From Enterococcus mundtii (GTDB taxonomy: Bacteria; Bacillota; Bacilli; Lactobacillales; Enterococcaceae), in contig NZ_CP025472.1 of the NCBI RefSeq assembly GCF_003957375.1, positions 1 to 58,171 on the forward strand: 58,171 nucleotides of DNA, read 5' to 3'. Below the pieces are notes generated by a model. That model was given only the letters and a program-made list of their open reading frames with translations. It did no database searches and had not been told where the DNA came from. The translations under genes and the position numbers were made by a program. Positions 1 through 9,912 of this stretch are shown in pieces. The first letter of the stretch is position 1. Each line of letters starts with the position of its first letter.

Positions 1-611
1 GTTGTTGATTGGATTTCTGTCGCTTTTTCTTCTCTAAATTGTTTTATTTCTTTTTGATGACGGTCAAGTGCTTCTTTGATAGATTGTAGTTCACTTTTTG
101 AAATCTGCACGAATTCTTCATTGTTTTCTTCAGCTAAAACTTGTTCTTGCTCCATCTCTGAAGAGCTGCTAAGTACTGATTCTATTTCTGCCTCTGATTT
201 TTCCGGTTTATCTGTTTTTATTACTGGCTGAATATCGGCTTCAAAATCATCTAAAGTAAGGGATTGCTCTGAGTCTCCGGAAAAAATTGGTTCTGAATCA
301 TTCACAGACTCGACAATTGGCTCTTCTAAAAAATAGTCGATCGGCTTTTTCGTATAAAAATCAGCTAATTCTGCGACCCAATCAAATCCTTCTTCCTGTG
401 GTAGATGAATTCGCTTCGCATAATAAACTGTGCCTTCCAGATTATTCCTCACTTTAGTCACAACGACTGAACCTTTTAAATAGTCTCTTCGAAACCGGTA
501 ATCTTCCTCCTGAATAAATTGAAAGAGATCATCCGGATTAAAAATCTCTACTTCTTTCAATAAGGTACACTCAGATAGTTCATAGATAAACTTTGGCTTT
601 CTTCTAAACAT
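1..611 (-). CDS. Coiled-coil transfer-region protein, N-terminal part (continues across the plasmid junction at 58171)
   Basis: The 203 codons visible here start at an ATG that overlaps the stop of the upstream DUF3847 gene (ATGTTTAG). They begin MFRRKPKFIYELSE, become acidic and Ser/Glu-rich in the middle, and turn coiled-coil-like at the left edge with no stop. Codon phase at base 1 is exactly continued by the frame entering at 58171, so the whole protein would be about 429 aa. It has no signal peptide or membrane segment that I can see. As the last gene of the T4SS run and the first of the DNA-processing run, it probably serves conjugation; its exact role is unknown. Confidence 0.75.
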   Translation of the reverse strand, partial: MFRRKPKFIYELSECTLLKEVEIFNPDDLFQFIQEEDYRFRRDYLKGSVVVTKVRNNLEGTVYYAKRIHLPQEEGFDWVAELADFYTKKPIDYFLEEPIVESVNDSEPIFSGDSEQSLTLDDFEADIQPVIKTDKPEKSEAEIESVLSSSSEMEQEQVLAEENNEEFVQISKSELQSIKEALDRHQKEIKQFREEKATEIQST

Positions 612-894
612 TATTCTTCAGCTCCTTTCCTTCGGCATTTTGATAATCACTTGGTGGCGTTGCTTGATTAAATGAATGAGCCAACTGTGCTGCAGATGGT
701 CGATTTTTCTCTTTAAGAAAACTTATGGCCTCTTCAACAGACAAGTCTAATTCTGTCAGCGTCATTCGAAAACTTTTGGTCTCTTCTTCATTGATTTGAC
801 TTTGTAATCTTTTAATTGTTTTATCTAGCTGCACTCGTTTCTTTTCGGCATCTGCTAATTTTGATTTAAGTTTTTCTAATTTATTCTGAGTCAT
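604..894 (-). CDS. Small coiled-coil protein, DUF3847/PrgM-like
   Basis: A 96-aa protein starting MTQNKLEKLKSKL. This ATG is preferred because AAGGAG lies seven bases upstream, inside the end of the VirB8-like gene. The first half is a charged coiled coil; the second holds LDLSVEEAISFLKEKN. Proteins of this shape (DUF3847) sit after prgL in pCF10-type transfer operons, where prgM occupies this slot. Assignment rests on position and sequence character; function is unknown. It overlaps both neighbours, so it is translated as part of the operon. Confidence 0.6.
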   Translation of the reverse strand: MTQNKLEKLKSKLADAEKKRVQLDKTIKRLQSQINEEETKSFRMTLTELDLSVEEAISFLKEKNRPSAAQLAHSFNQATPPSDYQNAEGKELKNNV

Positions 895-1582
895 TTGTGC
901 CACTCCTTAATTGATCTTTTGGTCCGTCTAGATTAGTCACATGGTTATCTTCAAAGCGTAAATGGTACACTTCTTCTATCATAAAAGGTGCGTCTTGATA
1001 TGGTGCCTGCTTCGCTATACGTACAGTTACTCGATAAAGCGTCTCATCGTTGGTATCTTGATAAATCTGAGAAGAAAGATAGCGACTGGACAAGAGTTGC
1101 ATGGAATTGGAAGTATTTATTTCATTCGTTTCATTGAACGTATCAATCAACTCCTTCAAAACTTCACTATCCGCCTCTATTTCCTTCTCCTCATATAGTT
1201 TCTCTGTCATCAATTCTTGCAATAATTCAGCCCTTTCGGTCACTGAGTCTTCTTGCAATTCCCAGGTAAAGTAAACACTTAAAAAATTTCGGATATTAGA
1301 AACTTCATCTACTTCTCTCACTGGAGGCCTACTCGATTCAGTGGTCTGTATGGTCTCCTCTTTGCTTGATGACGAACCATCAACTAAAGCCACACGACTA
1401 CTTTCCTCCGTTCTTGTTTCTTGGGATTCAGTTTGAGAAGACTGAATCTGATTTGGTACTTCCAAGGTTGGTGGTTCAGCGTTCATAAAATGACCAACTA
1501 ATAAAATCAAACCGATAAAGATTAATGCTGAGATAACCACACCCAACCCTGCTAATAGCCTAAATTTCCGCTTATCTTGCAT
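881..1582 (-). CDS. VirB8/TcpC-like T4SS channel subunit (PrgL-like)
   Basis: A 233-aa bitopic protein: a short basic cytoplasmic N-terminus, one membrane helix (about residues 10-32, LAGLGVVISALIFIGLILLV), a Ser/Thr/Glu-rich linker to about residue 95, and an extracellular domain of about 130 aa. This layout matches Gram-positive VirB8 relatives (TcpC, PrgL), which form the scaffold between membrane ATPases and the cell-wall channel. It lies directly after the PrgK-like hydrolase gene, the same order as prgK-prgL in pCF10. The family call comes from topology and context more than from conserved motifs. Confidence 0.7.
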   Translation of the reverse strand: MQDKRKFRLLAGLGVVISALIFIGLILLVGHFMNAEPPTLEVPNQIQSSQTESQETRTEESSRVALVDGSSSSKEETIQTTESSRPPVREVDEVSNIRNFLSVYFTWELQEDSVTERAELLQELMTEKLYEEKEIEADSEVLKELIDTFNETNEINTSNSMQLLSSRYLSSQIYQDTNDETLYRVTVRIAKQAPYQDAPFMIEEVYHLRFEDNHVTNLDGPKDQLRSGTNDSE

Positions 1583-1598
1583 TCATTTTTCTCCTTGC

Positions 1599-3560
1599 TT
1601 AATTAGGTGGACGAACTACTGACGATACACTGCCAGAGTGAAAAGTCACTGTCCACGTTTTTAATGGTCCTGGATTTTGGTCATATAATACATACTGGTT
1701 GTTTCCTAACGTTTTTCCTACTACACCAGTATGACCGTACATCGAATGGGCAAACCAGGAACCCATATTTCCACCAGTATGGTAATTGATAATATCACCT
1801 GCTTTAATTTGGTTATAACTAGGATTTTTAATAACTGACCATCCCCAACTTTCCCATGGATAATCAGTACCAATATCACTAGCTTTAACCCCACCTCTTA
1901 AAATAATGGATGAATTGATAGAATTGGCGTAATAAGCCGAAACAGCATAGCATTCTCCTGTTAAACCACCAAACTCGCCACCAATCACTGTCCCAAGCCT
2001 TTGATCTAATACAGCTAAACCAGCGCCACCACCGCCAACAGGTCCATACCCACCAGGTGGTTCTGGTGTTCCACCATTATCATCAATCCATTGATTGAAT
2101 TTTTCTGCTGTCTCAGCTCTTGATTTTCCTGCATTTAATTTAGTCCAGTAAACAAATTCTCCTGGTTTTAATGTATTGTCATGAAAAGCTTTGGCACGTG
2201 CATCCATGATTGCTAAGGTTCGATTGCCATACGTATCGATCTGCGTATTTCGAAATTCAGTGACTGCTCGTGTATTGTCCCAAGAAGCTCCTTGATTAGG
2301 ATCATTGTCAAATGCACCATAGCCGAAAATGTTCGCTTTCGGAAACTGCAAGGCAACACCGGCTGTTCCGAAAGAACTTTCCCATTGGGCAAATGCTACA
2401 AGTTGACGGACGTCAATTCCTGATAACGATTGAAGACGCAAAAACTCTTGACCAGTTGCTCGCGAATCTACCTTGTACCCTTCATTGGCTATAAAACCAT
2501 CAATTTGTTCGGCGGTGATTCCATACCGTTGGGCTAAAAGTGAAGAGTTATAAGCATCGGGGCCGTCCCATTTTTCAACATAAAATACGCCATCCTCAGA
2601 AGACGCGCTGCTTTGGCTATTAAAGATAAAAAATAAACCAACAAACACAAGAAAAAGAAGTGCTATCCCTGTAATGATCCATCCAACTGGATTACTCACC
2701 GTGAAACTGCTAAGTGCTTTACTAGTTGCGCTTGTAATTGCCTGTTGGACTTTTAAAGAAGCTTTCGAGAATGCAGTCTGCTGAGTAGCCGTTTTGGTTG
2801 CTGCTTTCCCAGCTACATCTGACACTGGTTTTGCAGCCTTTACAATATTACTTGAAGTAAAACGTAAATCATCAAGTTTTCCAATGGTTACAGATTGAGA
2901 AAATTTCTGATTTTTTGTCAAAAATTTATTCGCTTGTTTCGTTCCTTTAAAAACACGTTCCCCATCTTTAATACTAGATTGAAATTGTTTTAGCTCTTCT
3001 GCATCTTCCTCTTGAGCCATCACATTGAATCCTTGATTGATCAATTGCTTCGTGGCCACCTGTTTGGCAGAAGAAGAAAAATTGCCTTTTGAGTCGGAAT
3101 TGATCGATTGATTTTTGCTAGTTGCTTGGTGAAAAGACTCTTTCTGCTTTGTATGAAATAGATCATCTTTCTTTTTCTTTAGATCATTTTCAAGTTCCTT
3201 CTTTTTATCATGATGCTTCTTTCTCTTTGCTTTTGATACTGAATCTAGTGTTTCAGACTCATTATCTGTAAGAAACGACTGTTTCGATGAACGTTTCTCA
3301 TGAATTTTTTGGCCTTTCTTTTCTAATTTTGAAAATGAAGACTCTTCTGACTTTAGTTTTTCTTCAGATTGTGCTTTTTTTCCTTTGAATGAGTTTATAC
3401 GGCTTTCATTCTTCTGCTTGCCGAGTGTATAGCCATATGCAGCTCGTTGATTGAATTTGGCGATTGTTCCCTTACGAACAGTTAAAGACCTCTGCTCTCC
3501 CTTAAAGCGAGTGCCTTTGGGTAATTTAAAGTACTCTTTAGGCCGGTTGTTGATCCGCAT
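1599..3560 (-). CDS. Conjugative peptidoglycan hydrolase, lysozyme-like plus CHAP domains (PrgK/VirB1-like)
   Basis: A 653-aa protein. Residues 1-150 are very basic and Lys/Ser-rich. A membrane helix (VGWIITGIALLFLVFVG) lies near residue 300. A glucosaminidase/lysozyme-like domain follows at about 340-490, with AFAQWESSFGTAG and IFGYGAFDNDPNQGA, then a Gly/Pro linker and a CHAP domain at about 525-653, with catalytic Cys in TGECYAVSAYYA and His in YGHTGVV. PrgK-type enzymes open the cell wall locally for the transfer channel. The start overlaps the virB4 stop by 23 bases, so translation is coupled. The gene is intact. Confidence 0.93.
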   Translation of the reverse strand: MRINNRPKEYFKLPKGTRFKGEQRSLTVRKGTIAKFNQRAAYGYTLGKQKNESRINSFKGKKAQSEEKLKSEESSFSKLEKKGQKIHEKRSSKQSFLTDNESETLDSVSKAKRKKHHDKKKELENDLKKKKDDLFHTKQKESFHQATSKNQSINSDSKGNFSSSAKQVATKQLINQGFNVMAQEEDAEELKQFQSSIKDGERVFKGTKQANKFLTKNQKFSQSVTIGKLDDLRFTSSNIVKAAKPVSDVAGKAATKTATQQTAFSKASLKVQQAITSATSKALSSFTVSNPVGWIITGIALLFLVFVGLFFIFNSQSSASSEDGVFYVEKWDGPDAYNSSLLAQRYGITAEQIDGFIANEGYKVDSRATGQEFLRLQSLSGIDVRQLVAFAQWESSFGTAGVALQFPKANIFGYGAFDNDPNQGASWDNTRAVTEFRNTQIDTYGNRTLAIMDARAKAFHDNTLKPGEFVYWTKLNAGKSRAETAEKFNQWIDDNGGTPEPPGGYGPVGGGGAGLAVLDQRLGTVIGGEFGGLTGECYAVSAYYANSINSSIILRGGVKASDIGTDYPWESWGWSVIKNPSYNQIKAGDIINYHTGGNMGSWFAHSMYGHTGVVGKTLGNNQYVLYDQNPGPLKTWTVTFHSGSVSSVVRPPN

Positions 3561-5900
3561 GACTTGTATTCATCAATTCAAACAGTTTTGTGTCTTTGGG
3601 GATTAGGTTTGAGAAGGGAATCACCTGACCACCAGCGATAATTAGCCCAGTTCCTACCTTATTATTTTCGAGATAGAGCGATTCTTTTTCCGTTAATTTA
3701 AATCGTTCGACTAACGCATCCAATACCTCTCCTTTTTGTTCAAGTAAAATCAAAAAGTCAGAGTTAAACAGGATCGAACGACCTTCTGGAGTTAAAAGCA
3801 TCGTTTCAGCTGACTGTGTCATAAAAGTGGGACAACCTTTATATTTACGAATCCGTGAGTAAATTTCAGCTGCTTGAACACGCAATATCTCAGGTTGTGA
3901 CTGATTGATGATAACTTGAAACTCATCAATATAGACCCTAGTCTCAATACCTTTCGCACGGTTTTCTACCACCTTATTCCAGATTCGATCTAGAATGGCT
4001 AAATAACCAAAGGTCGCCATTTGATTTTTCAATAAATACATATCATAAATCATTAAATTTTTTGAAGTATTGACGGTCGTTTCTTTGGCAAACATGTTTA
4101 ATGATCCCGTGACATACAACCCCATTGCATCGATCAGCTCTTTTGCTTCAAGACTGGTATCACGTTGCAACACTTTATACCAGTCTTGAAGTGTTGGTTT
4201 TTCAAGCTCACGAAAAGTTTGTTGTGTGACTGAATCAATTTTGGTTTGTTGCCCAGCTGAGACATGACCTACCAAATGAGAAATTAAACTGATTAAGAAG
4301 TTTGACTTGATGGAAACTGGATCATCCCCGATCTCTAGGTATTGTTCATCTGCTAGTTCCAAAATATTAATAGAGGTGCCACTTCCTGGAGCGACAGTGA
4401 CGATTTCGCCATCCAGTGCGTTCGCTAGTGGCAGATACTCACGCTCCATATCCAGGATGATAATTTCTGCTTCAGGTTTTCTCAATCGTGTCGCTATGAT
4501 TTCATTCTTAGCTGCAAACGACTTACCTCCTCCAGACACAGCCATAATGCCACCATTGGAATTCTTCATTTCACTACCCATTCGATTAATAAGAATGTTG
4601 TTCTTTGATAACTGATTGGTTCCATAGTACGTGCCATTTTTATGTTGTACATCTTGACTAGTAAACGGAGAATTGATTGAAATATTAGGCGTGATCAAGT
4701 CGCGCAAAAAGGTTCGTTCAAAATCTAAATAATTTTTACCAATCGGCAAACATGAGTTAAATCCCTGTTCCTGTGTAAGATATAACGGTTCAAATACCGC
4801 ACCGAACTTTTCACCTACTGCTTTCACTTTCTCAATCTGATGGTACAAAGCTTCCTTTGATTCATCCCATACATATATCAAAAAAGTAGAAGAAAGCTGT
4901 TTGTCACCAGTTTCTTCTACAAATTCTATTTGTTCATTGATATCTTGTTGATGTTCTCTTATAACGCGTGCAATATGCTGTCTCGAATATCCTCGCTCGC
5001 TAGCTTTCATTTCACGCTTGATTACGTCTGTTTCAAGGTTAGTCGCTTCTGTCCGTAATTTTTTTGTTGTTTGAGAGATTGAATACGGGCTTGCGTGAAT
5101 AGTGATTACCATTTCCATTTCTGCTTCTGTCAATTCTTTGCACATATGATCAGATAAGTTTCGAGGAAAATCACGCAGATACAGCACCTGTCCAAAGTTA
5201 TCGTCCACCTGAAAATCAATTTTCCCTGATTTTTAAAGTCTAAATAGCCTGGAGCAATCAAATCTTTGGTGGATCTTCTGCTTCGTTCAATATCTTCAAA
5301 ATTTCCAAACAGTGGTTTACCAGGTCGCAAGATTTTGTTCATCGTCCGTAATCGCTCCATGCCATCTTGTACATCAACTGTTCCTTTGATACTCATCAGT
5401 TCATCCGCAAACGACTCGCCAATATTTAATAATCTCTTTTGGGCATTGCGAAGGTTCGTTGCGTGTGTCGCTAAAGTCACAAAACGTTCAACTTTCCAAT
5501 TGTTTCTTCCAGAATCATAACTAGACTCGATTAGTTGGTTTAACTCTTCTCTAAGGGGATCGCCTGGATCGCCTTGTAAAGGATAGGCTGTTTTTTTCAT
5601 GTATTCACCTTTTGGATTTTTAGTTACCAATAGAGTGAGTTGAAAATGGTCTTTTTCAGACAATAAATTGATTGCCTTATTATATTGTGAAAGAATTTGT
5701 TTCTGCTTATCTACATGCGCGGTTGTGTAGTTAACTGCACCTAATGTATACGTACTAGAAAATAGGTCTTCTGTAACATGCATAACCCCATCTTCAAATA
5801 AAGAAGTATAGTACAACGAGTTTTGCGTACTAGCGGTTTGAATTTTTTGTCTTTTTGGTCGTTTCTTTGATTTTTTTTCCTTTTTTAAAGTCTTGAACAC
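3538..5900 (-). pseudogene. virB4: VirB4-type T4SS ATPase (PrgJ-like), split by an apparent 1-nt frameshift
   Basis: Two overlapping frames together encode about 787 aa, the normal size for VirB4/PrgJ. The N-terminal part (GTG start) reads to about 5215, and the rest continues in another frame with Walker A MAVSGGGKSF and Walker B TRVYIDEFQVI. Adding one A to the forward-strand A4 run at 5212-5215 restores the protein through the join (KLIFQVDDNFGQVLYLRDF). The enzyme powers pilus/channel assembly and substrate transfer at the inner membrane face. If the lesion is real, transfer would probably be lost; a homopolymer read error is more likely. The start lies inside the prgI-like gene. Confidence 0.88.
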
Positions 5901-6210
5901 GATAGATTCTCATCCTTTCTCCTTTTTTATAAGTTCTTACTTGAATCGTTGTTTGAAATTTAAAAAACAGTTTCACCCAAGTAGAAAAAGTATAGCCATG
6001 TGGTTTGTACATTGCGTTACACGCACTTAGTGCTAACAAGGGGAAAAATATCACTCGAAATAGCCCAACAGGCAAAACCGAATAGATAGCATTTCTAACA
6101 TCTAATCCGACCACTAAAAGGAGACTTACAATAAAAATCCACTGTGCGCCAGTTAAACCAATAAACGTTTTTTCCCTTTTTGAAGCATCTTTGAACACTT
6201 TGATTTCCAT
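5830..6210 (-). CDS. PrgI-family T4SS membrane protein
   Basis: A 126-aa protein starting MEIKVFKDASKREKTFIG, with two close membrane helices (WIFIVSLLLVVGLDV and VGLFRVIFFPLLALS) and a basic tail. This is the PrgI family (VirB3-like position), which always sits directly before the VirB4 ATPase and helps anchor it. The 71-base overlap with virB4 is long, so the last 20 or so residues may reflect a shifted frame; relatives are near 115 aa. Four bases separate it from the upstream VirB6-like gene. Confidence 0.85.
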   Translation of the reverse strand: MEIKVFKDASKREKTFIGLTGAQWIFIVSLLLVVGLDVRNAIYSVLPVGLFRVIFFPLLALSACNAMYKPHGYTFSTWVKLFFKFQTTIQVRTYKKGERMRIYRVQDFKKGKKIKETTKKTKNSNR

Positions 6211-6213
6211 CTC

Positions 6214-7041
6214 TTACACCCCAAACATTTCTGAAGATTTTTTATGTGTCTGCCACAAAACAATAATGAATACAATCGCTAAAATCAGATTCTGAAAGAA
6301 TTGTACTTCCATATCCAGATTCATTGGATTTCCTAAACCAGTCAGATCCAATACAATATTGGAAAGAAAATGATAAACACCGAAAACGATCATAATGACC
6401 GCAGGTTGAAAGGCATAGGCTAATATTCGCTTTAAATATCCTTTTCCTATATTGTCATGTTCTTCAGACGCAAAAGAGGCCATCGGAACTGGCATCAATG
6501 CTAACATGACATAGAGTTGAAAGAATCGAAGCATCACGATCACCCAAACCATTACATAAGCAGCTAATGTTACTAAAGCACCGATAACAACCAATAAAAG
6601 GACCATGATCCCTCTTCTTAGTGCCTCTGTCGGATTCAATAATGCACCGATTAATTCCCCCAAAATAGACAGTGTATCTGTTGGTACTTCCACACTTGGT
6701 AGAGTAAATACATCAAAAGCACCCCTTGCATTTCGGGAAATAAGATTTGCCATTCCTATACCGATAGATAAAATGAAATTTAACATGACACTCGAAAAAG
6801 TGACCATGATTCCCCCCAATGCCGCACGAAAAGAAAGACCTTGAAACATTTTCAAGGTCACAATTCCTGCGTTTGAAGAGTTCGCTTTTTCAAACATTTT
6901 TGCAATTTCTAAAATTAAGAGTATCCCTACTAAATAAAGACCAACTTCACGGGTTGATTTAGCCACGATATTGTTGACCCAATTTAATGTACTCTGGGAA
7001 AAATCCCCCATATTCTGAGTGAGGGCTTCAACTAAATCCAT
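6214..7041 (-). CDS. VirB6/TrbL-like polytopic T4SS channel protein (PrgH-like)
   Basis: A 275-aa protein with about six hydrophobic segments (for example LYLVGILLILEIAKMF, AALGGIMVTFSSVMLNFILS, IMVLLLVVIGALVTLAAYVM, FFQLYVMLALMPVPMASFA, AVIMIVFGVYHFL and ILAIVFIIVLW). The FQLYVMLALMPVPMA-type helix followed by a soluble loop is typical of the VirB6/TrbL/PrgH family, which forms the membrane channel for DNA. It sits between the pilin-like gene and prgI, as in pCF10 and other Gram-positive T4SS operons. Confidence 0.85.
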   Translation of the reverse strand: MDLVEALTQNMGDFSQSTLNWVNNIVAKSTREVGLYLVGILLILEIAKMFEKANSSNAGIVTLKMFQGLSFRAALGGIMVTFSSVMLNFILSIGIGMANLISRNARGAFDVFTLPSVEVPTDTLSILGELIGALLNPTEALRRGIMVLLLVVIGALVTLAAYVMVWVIVMLRFFQLYVMLALMPVPMASFASEEHDNIGKGYLKRILAYAFQPAVIMIVFGVYHFLSNIVLDLTGLGNPMNLDMEVQFFQNLILAIVFIIVLWQTHKKSSEMFGV

Positions 7042-7065
7042 ATGAATCCTCCTTTAATTTATTTA

Positions 7066-7350
7066 CTACATGCCTGGAGGATTTGAAAATACTCCAGTGA
7101 TCATGGTTCCCGCGCTAATCGCAAGCAACAGAATTCCACCAATGATCAACCAAGAGCCTTCCATTTTCCCTTGAGAGTCTCCTTGTCTCCCAGCTTGTGT
7201 GATCTGAACGATTCCCCAAACAGCTAACAAGGCGCCCCCACCGGCGATCAGCCACTGCAATCCTCCTGCAATTGTCTGAGCAGTTGCATTTGCATTTGCC
7301 ACAACTAGCGGTTCCAAACTTGTTGTTACATTCATTAAAAGTGATTTCAT
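7066..7350 (-). CDS. Pilin-like T4SS subunit (VirB2/TrbC-like, PrgF position)
   Basis: A 94-aa protein with two membrane helices (GLQWLIAGGGALLAVWGIVQI and SWLIIGGILLLAISAGTMITG) joined by a short charged loop (TQAGRQGDSQGKME). Two-helix proteins with this small basic loop are the VirB2/TrbC-like or Maff2-like subunits of Gram-positive conjugation systems. The start is supported by GGAGAATGAAAA just upstream. It lies between virD4 and prgH-like genes, where pCF10 has prgF/prgG. Confidence 0.75.
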   Translation of the reverse strand: MKSLLMNVTTSLEPLVVANANATAQTIAGGLQWLIAGGGALLAVWGIVQITQAGRQGDSQGKMEGSWLIIGGILLLAISAGTMITGVFSNPPGM

Positions 7351-7380
7351 TTTTCATTCTCCATTCAATTTAATATTTTA

Positions 7381-9165
7381 TTACGCCGCAAAATCAATAT
7401 CCAAAACCATTGGTTCTGAAAAAGATTCTTTTTTTACGTTTGATTCAAATTTTTCTAGGCTGTTTTTGTATCTTTTCACCTCGTACCAATTCGGATCGCC
7501 TTCTTTATGACCGAACTCTTTGGCATTTGGGTGATTTTTATAGTTGTATTTTGGTACTTTAAACATAGGTACTGAAGCAATTTTTACTAAGGCATGAAGT
7601 CGATCTAACTCCCCGACTTCACTAACTGAAATAACATCTTTTCCAACGGGTTCACTGCGAACAGAACCTTTATCACGCTTACGAATATAGATTGTCTTTT
7701 TTCCAGCTGCTTCAGAAAAAAACTTTGTGGTATCTGGTTCTGTCGATCCAGATAGATAAACCCAAGCGTCGCAGTTTCCAAAAAAGGATTTCCAATCCTC
7801 TTTGTACATAGCAACGATTTGATTGACGCTTTGTAATAAAATCGTGATACTCATCAAACGACTTCTAAATACAGACAAGGCCTGCTTGATATTTGGTACT
7901 TTTCCGAGATTGGCAAATTCGTCCATTAAAAATTCGATAGGGATATCTGCTTCTCCGCCCATTTCATTATCAATTTTGTGTTCAAGTGTTCGAAAAGAAA
8001 GTATAAAAATAAGGAGTGGTAAGAAGTTAAACGTCTCGTCCATATCCGGTATCTTCAAAAAGACCGCTGTCTTCTCCTCAACCCATTTTTCAATCTCTAG
8101 ATTATCCTCTTTGATAAAGTCTTTGACTTGTTCTAAATCAAATAAGGAGAAGCGGGTGATCGAAATAGCTAAAACACTGTCTCTAGTCTTTCCTTCAAAG
8201 TTTCGAAGGAAGTTTTGCCATTGGAGATAGGCATAATTTTCTTCGCCAAATTCTTCCGCAAAACTTTTAAACATAAATTCAAGCGGACTTTCTACGTCTT
8301 TATTCTCACGATTTAAAAGTCGAATCAAGGTACCGATTTGATCTAGGCTAGGCATAATACCGTCCCCTTTTACTTCTTCATTTCCTTTTCTTCCCCCACG
8401 ATAACGGTAATATAGATAAGCAAATAAGGAGGTAATCAACAACTCTTCAGCTTTGTCCCAAAAAGGTTCTCCTTTTTTCTCGTGATCCGCATTTGTCGCA
8501 TCAATCAATGCACTGATCACTTTTTTGAGTGTGATCTCGTCTTTAACATAAGCAAACGGGTTGAAATGATCAGTATTTGTCAACGTATCAAAATCAACAA
8601 CCTTGATCTTATACCCTCTACGTTCTAACATTTTCCCTACTCGATTGACTGTTCTCCCTTTTGGATCTGTCAGAACAAAACTAGACTTCATTTGAGCAAT
8701 ATTCGACATGATATAAGATGTCGTCTTCCACGATCCGGAACCTCCAATGACCATTACATTGTTGTTTCGATTTAATCGAGGATTTCTTCCCTCATAGAAA
8801 TTCTTATAGCAACCGTCCCCTAGAATAATATTGTCTGAAAAATTCTTTTTATTCCTGAACTTCTTCATTTCTTTCTTTGTTCCCCAGCGACCGCTTCCGT
8901 ATTCTTTCCCTGGCTCATACTCTCTTGTATCTCGCCCAAGATAGGTTAAAGACGCTAACGTTAAAACAGCGCCACAAGCAAGTAAGGAAGAATTTTCTAA
9001 TGAAAAATGGAATGGGTTATAAAATATTTCTTTATTCACCTGAAGTGCTGCTAAGAGCTTCTCCCCTTCTGGTGCATGCATAGCAAGCTCCGTTGCACGA
9101 TTGGCTACAAAACCTCCGACGCCACCAAAAAGCGCATAAGGAATAATTGACTGTTTTTTTGTCAT
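7381..9165 (-). CDS. virD4: VirD4/TraG type IV coupling ATPase (PcfC-like)
   Basis: A 594-aa protein with two N-terminal membrane helices (about residues 8-22 and 58-75), Walker A VIGGSGSWKTTS near residue 138, Walker B PIEFLMDEFANLGKVP, and the TraG-type motif ILLQSVNQI. It recruits the relaxase-bound plasmid strand at the membrane and feeds it to the channel. The PcfB-like gene upstream overlaps by 4 bases (ATGA-type), the same pair as pcfB-pcfC in pCF10. The Walker A has Trp where Gly/Ala is common, but the Lys-Thr pair is intact. Confidence 0.95.
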   Translation of the reverse strand: MTKKQSIIPYALFGGVGGFVANRATELAMHAPEGEKLLAALQVNKEIFYNPFHFSLENSSLLACGAVLTLASLTYLGRDTREYEPGKEYGSGRWGTKKEMKKFRNKKNFSDNIILGDGCYKNFYEGRNPRLNRNNNVMVIGGSGSWKTTSYIMSNIAQMKSSFVLTDPKGRTVNRVGKMLERRGYKIKVVDFDTLTNTDHFNPFAYVKDEITLKKVISALIDATNADHEKKGEPFWDKAEELLITSLFAYLYYRYRGGRKGNEEVKGDGIMPSLDQIGTLIRLLNRENKDVESPLEFMFKSFAEEFGEENYAYLQWQNFLRNFEGKTRDSVLAISITRFSLFDLEQVKDFIKEDNLEIEKWVEEKTAVFLKIPDMDETFNFLPLLIFILSFRTLEHKIDNEMGGEADIPIEFLMDEFANLGKVPNIKQALSVFRSRLMSITILLQSVNQIVAMYKEDWKSFFGNCDAWVYLSGSTEPDTTKFFSEAAGKKTIYIRKRDKGSVRSEPVGKDVISVSEVGELDRLHALVKIASVPMFKVPKYNYKNHPNAKEFGHKEGDPNWYEVKRYKNSLEKFESNVKKESFSEPMVLDIDFAA

Positions 9166-9896
9166 AGATCGATTCCTCCACTTATATCATCAAATAGAGA
9201 CAAAGCTTCTAGGCTTTCTTTTGCCTCTTTTGTGGTATCTACTGCAGTTTTTGTTCCATCTTTAATAGCAGTGACACTTGATTCTTTGGCCTCTTCGACT
9301 GCCGCAGCTTTTTCTTTCGTCTTTCCTTTCGCCTCTTCAATTAGCGCTTCAAGTGTTGGTTTTGTCACAGTTTCTGGATCGTTTATGATTGTTTCTACAG
9401 TCCTCTCAAGCGCACGAGCAGCAATGTTAGCATCTTTGGCATAAAAGTACATTTCTGAGGTCATGTCCGGAAATTCTTTTACGTGGAATTGTAAACCATA
9501 CTCTGTCATCATGTTTTTCAATTGGTCCAAATTTACCGCTTGATCTAAAAGTTGTGGCTCTGCTAGCATTTTATTTGAGGATAATAGGAACTCATAATCT
9601 TTTTCTCCAGCTTGTACAAGCAATTTTTTCTCACAATCACGAATCAATTCCATTTGTTTTTCTCTCGGCAATTGTTTAAATTTGAATTCTAATTCTGGAT
9701 TATCAGGAAGTCCAAGCTGTTCTCTAAGATTTTTAAACTTTTCCCAATTATCCGCTGTAAGTTGTTCTGCTTGTTGCTTCATTTCTTTACTTTTAGCTGC
9801 TTGCTTCAACATGGATAGTAAGCGAAACACTTGATATAACTTTTGTGGCGTCCCCTTACAAATCACTTGATAGGCTTCTTGTTGTGATTGACTCAT
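9162..9896 (-). CDS. PcfB-like (DUF3801) coupling-protein partner
   Basis: A 244-aa soluble protein. The first 180 residues form a compact helical domain ending in the DUF3801-type stretch YGLQFHVKEFPDMTSEMYFYAKD. The tail is a long charged helix rich in Lys, Glu and Ala (about 170-230). DUF3801/PcfB proteins are encoded immediately before the VirD4 coupling ATPase, as here, and are needed for plasmid transfer in pCF10. The stop overlaps the virD4 start. Confidence 0.82.
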   Translation of the reverse strand: MSQSQQEAYQVICKGTPQKLYQVFRLLSMLKQAAKSKEMKQQAEQLTADNWEKFKNLREQLGLPDNPELEFKFKQLPREKQMELIRDCEKKLLVQAGEKDYEFLLSSNKMLAEPQLLDQAVNLDQLKNMMTEYGLQFHVKEFPDMTSEMYFYAKDANIAARALERTVETIINDPETVTKPTLEALIEEAKGKTKEKAAAVEEAKESSVTAIKDGTKTAVDTTKEAKESLEALSLFDDISGGIDL

Positions 9897-9912
9897 ACTC
9901 TAGCCTCCTTCT

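Noticed and set aside
5130-5215. Separate VirB4 N- and C-terminal genes
   Set aside because: Both halves are needed for one ATPase, overlap out of frame, and one added base joins them.
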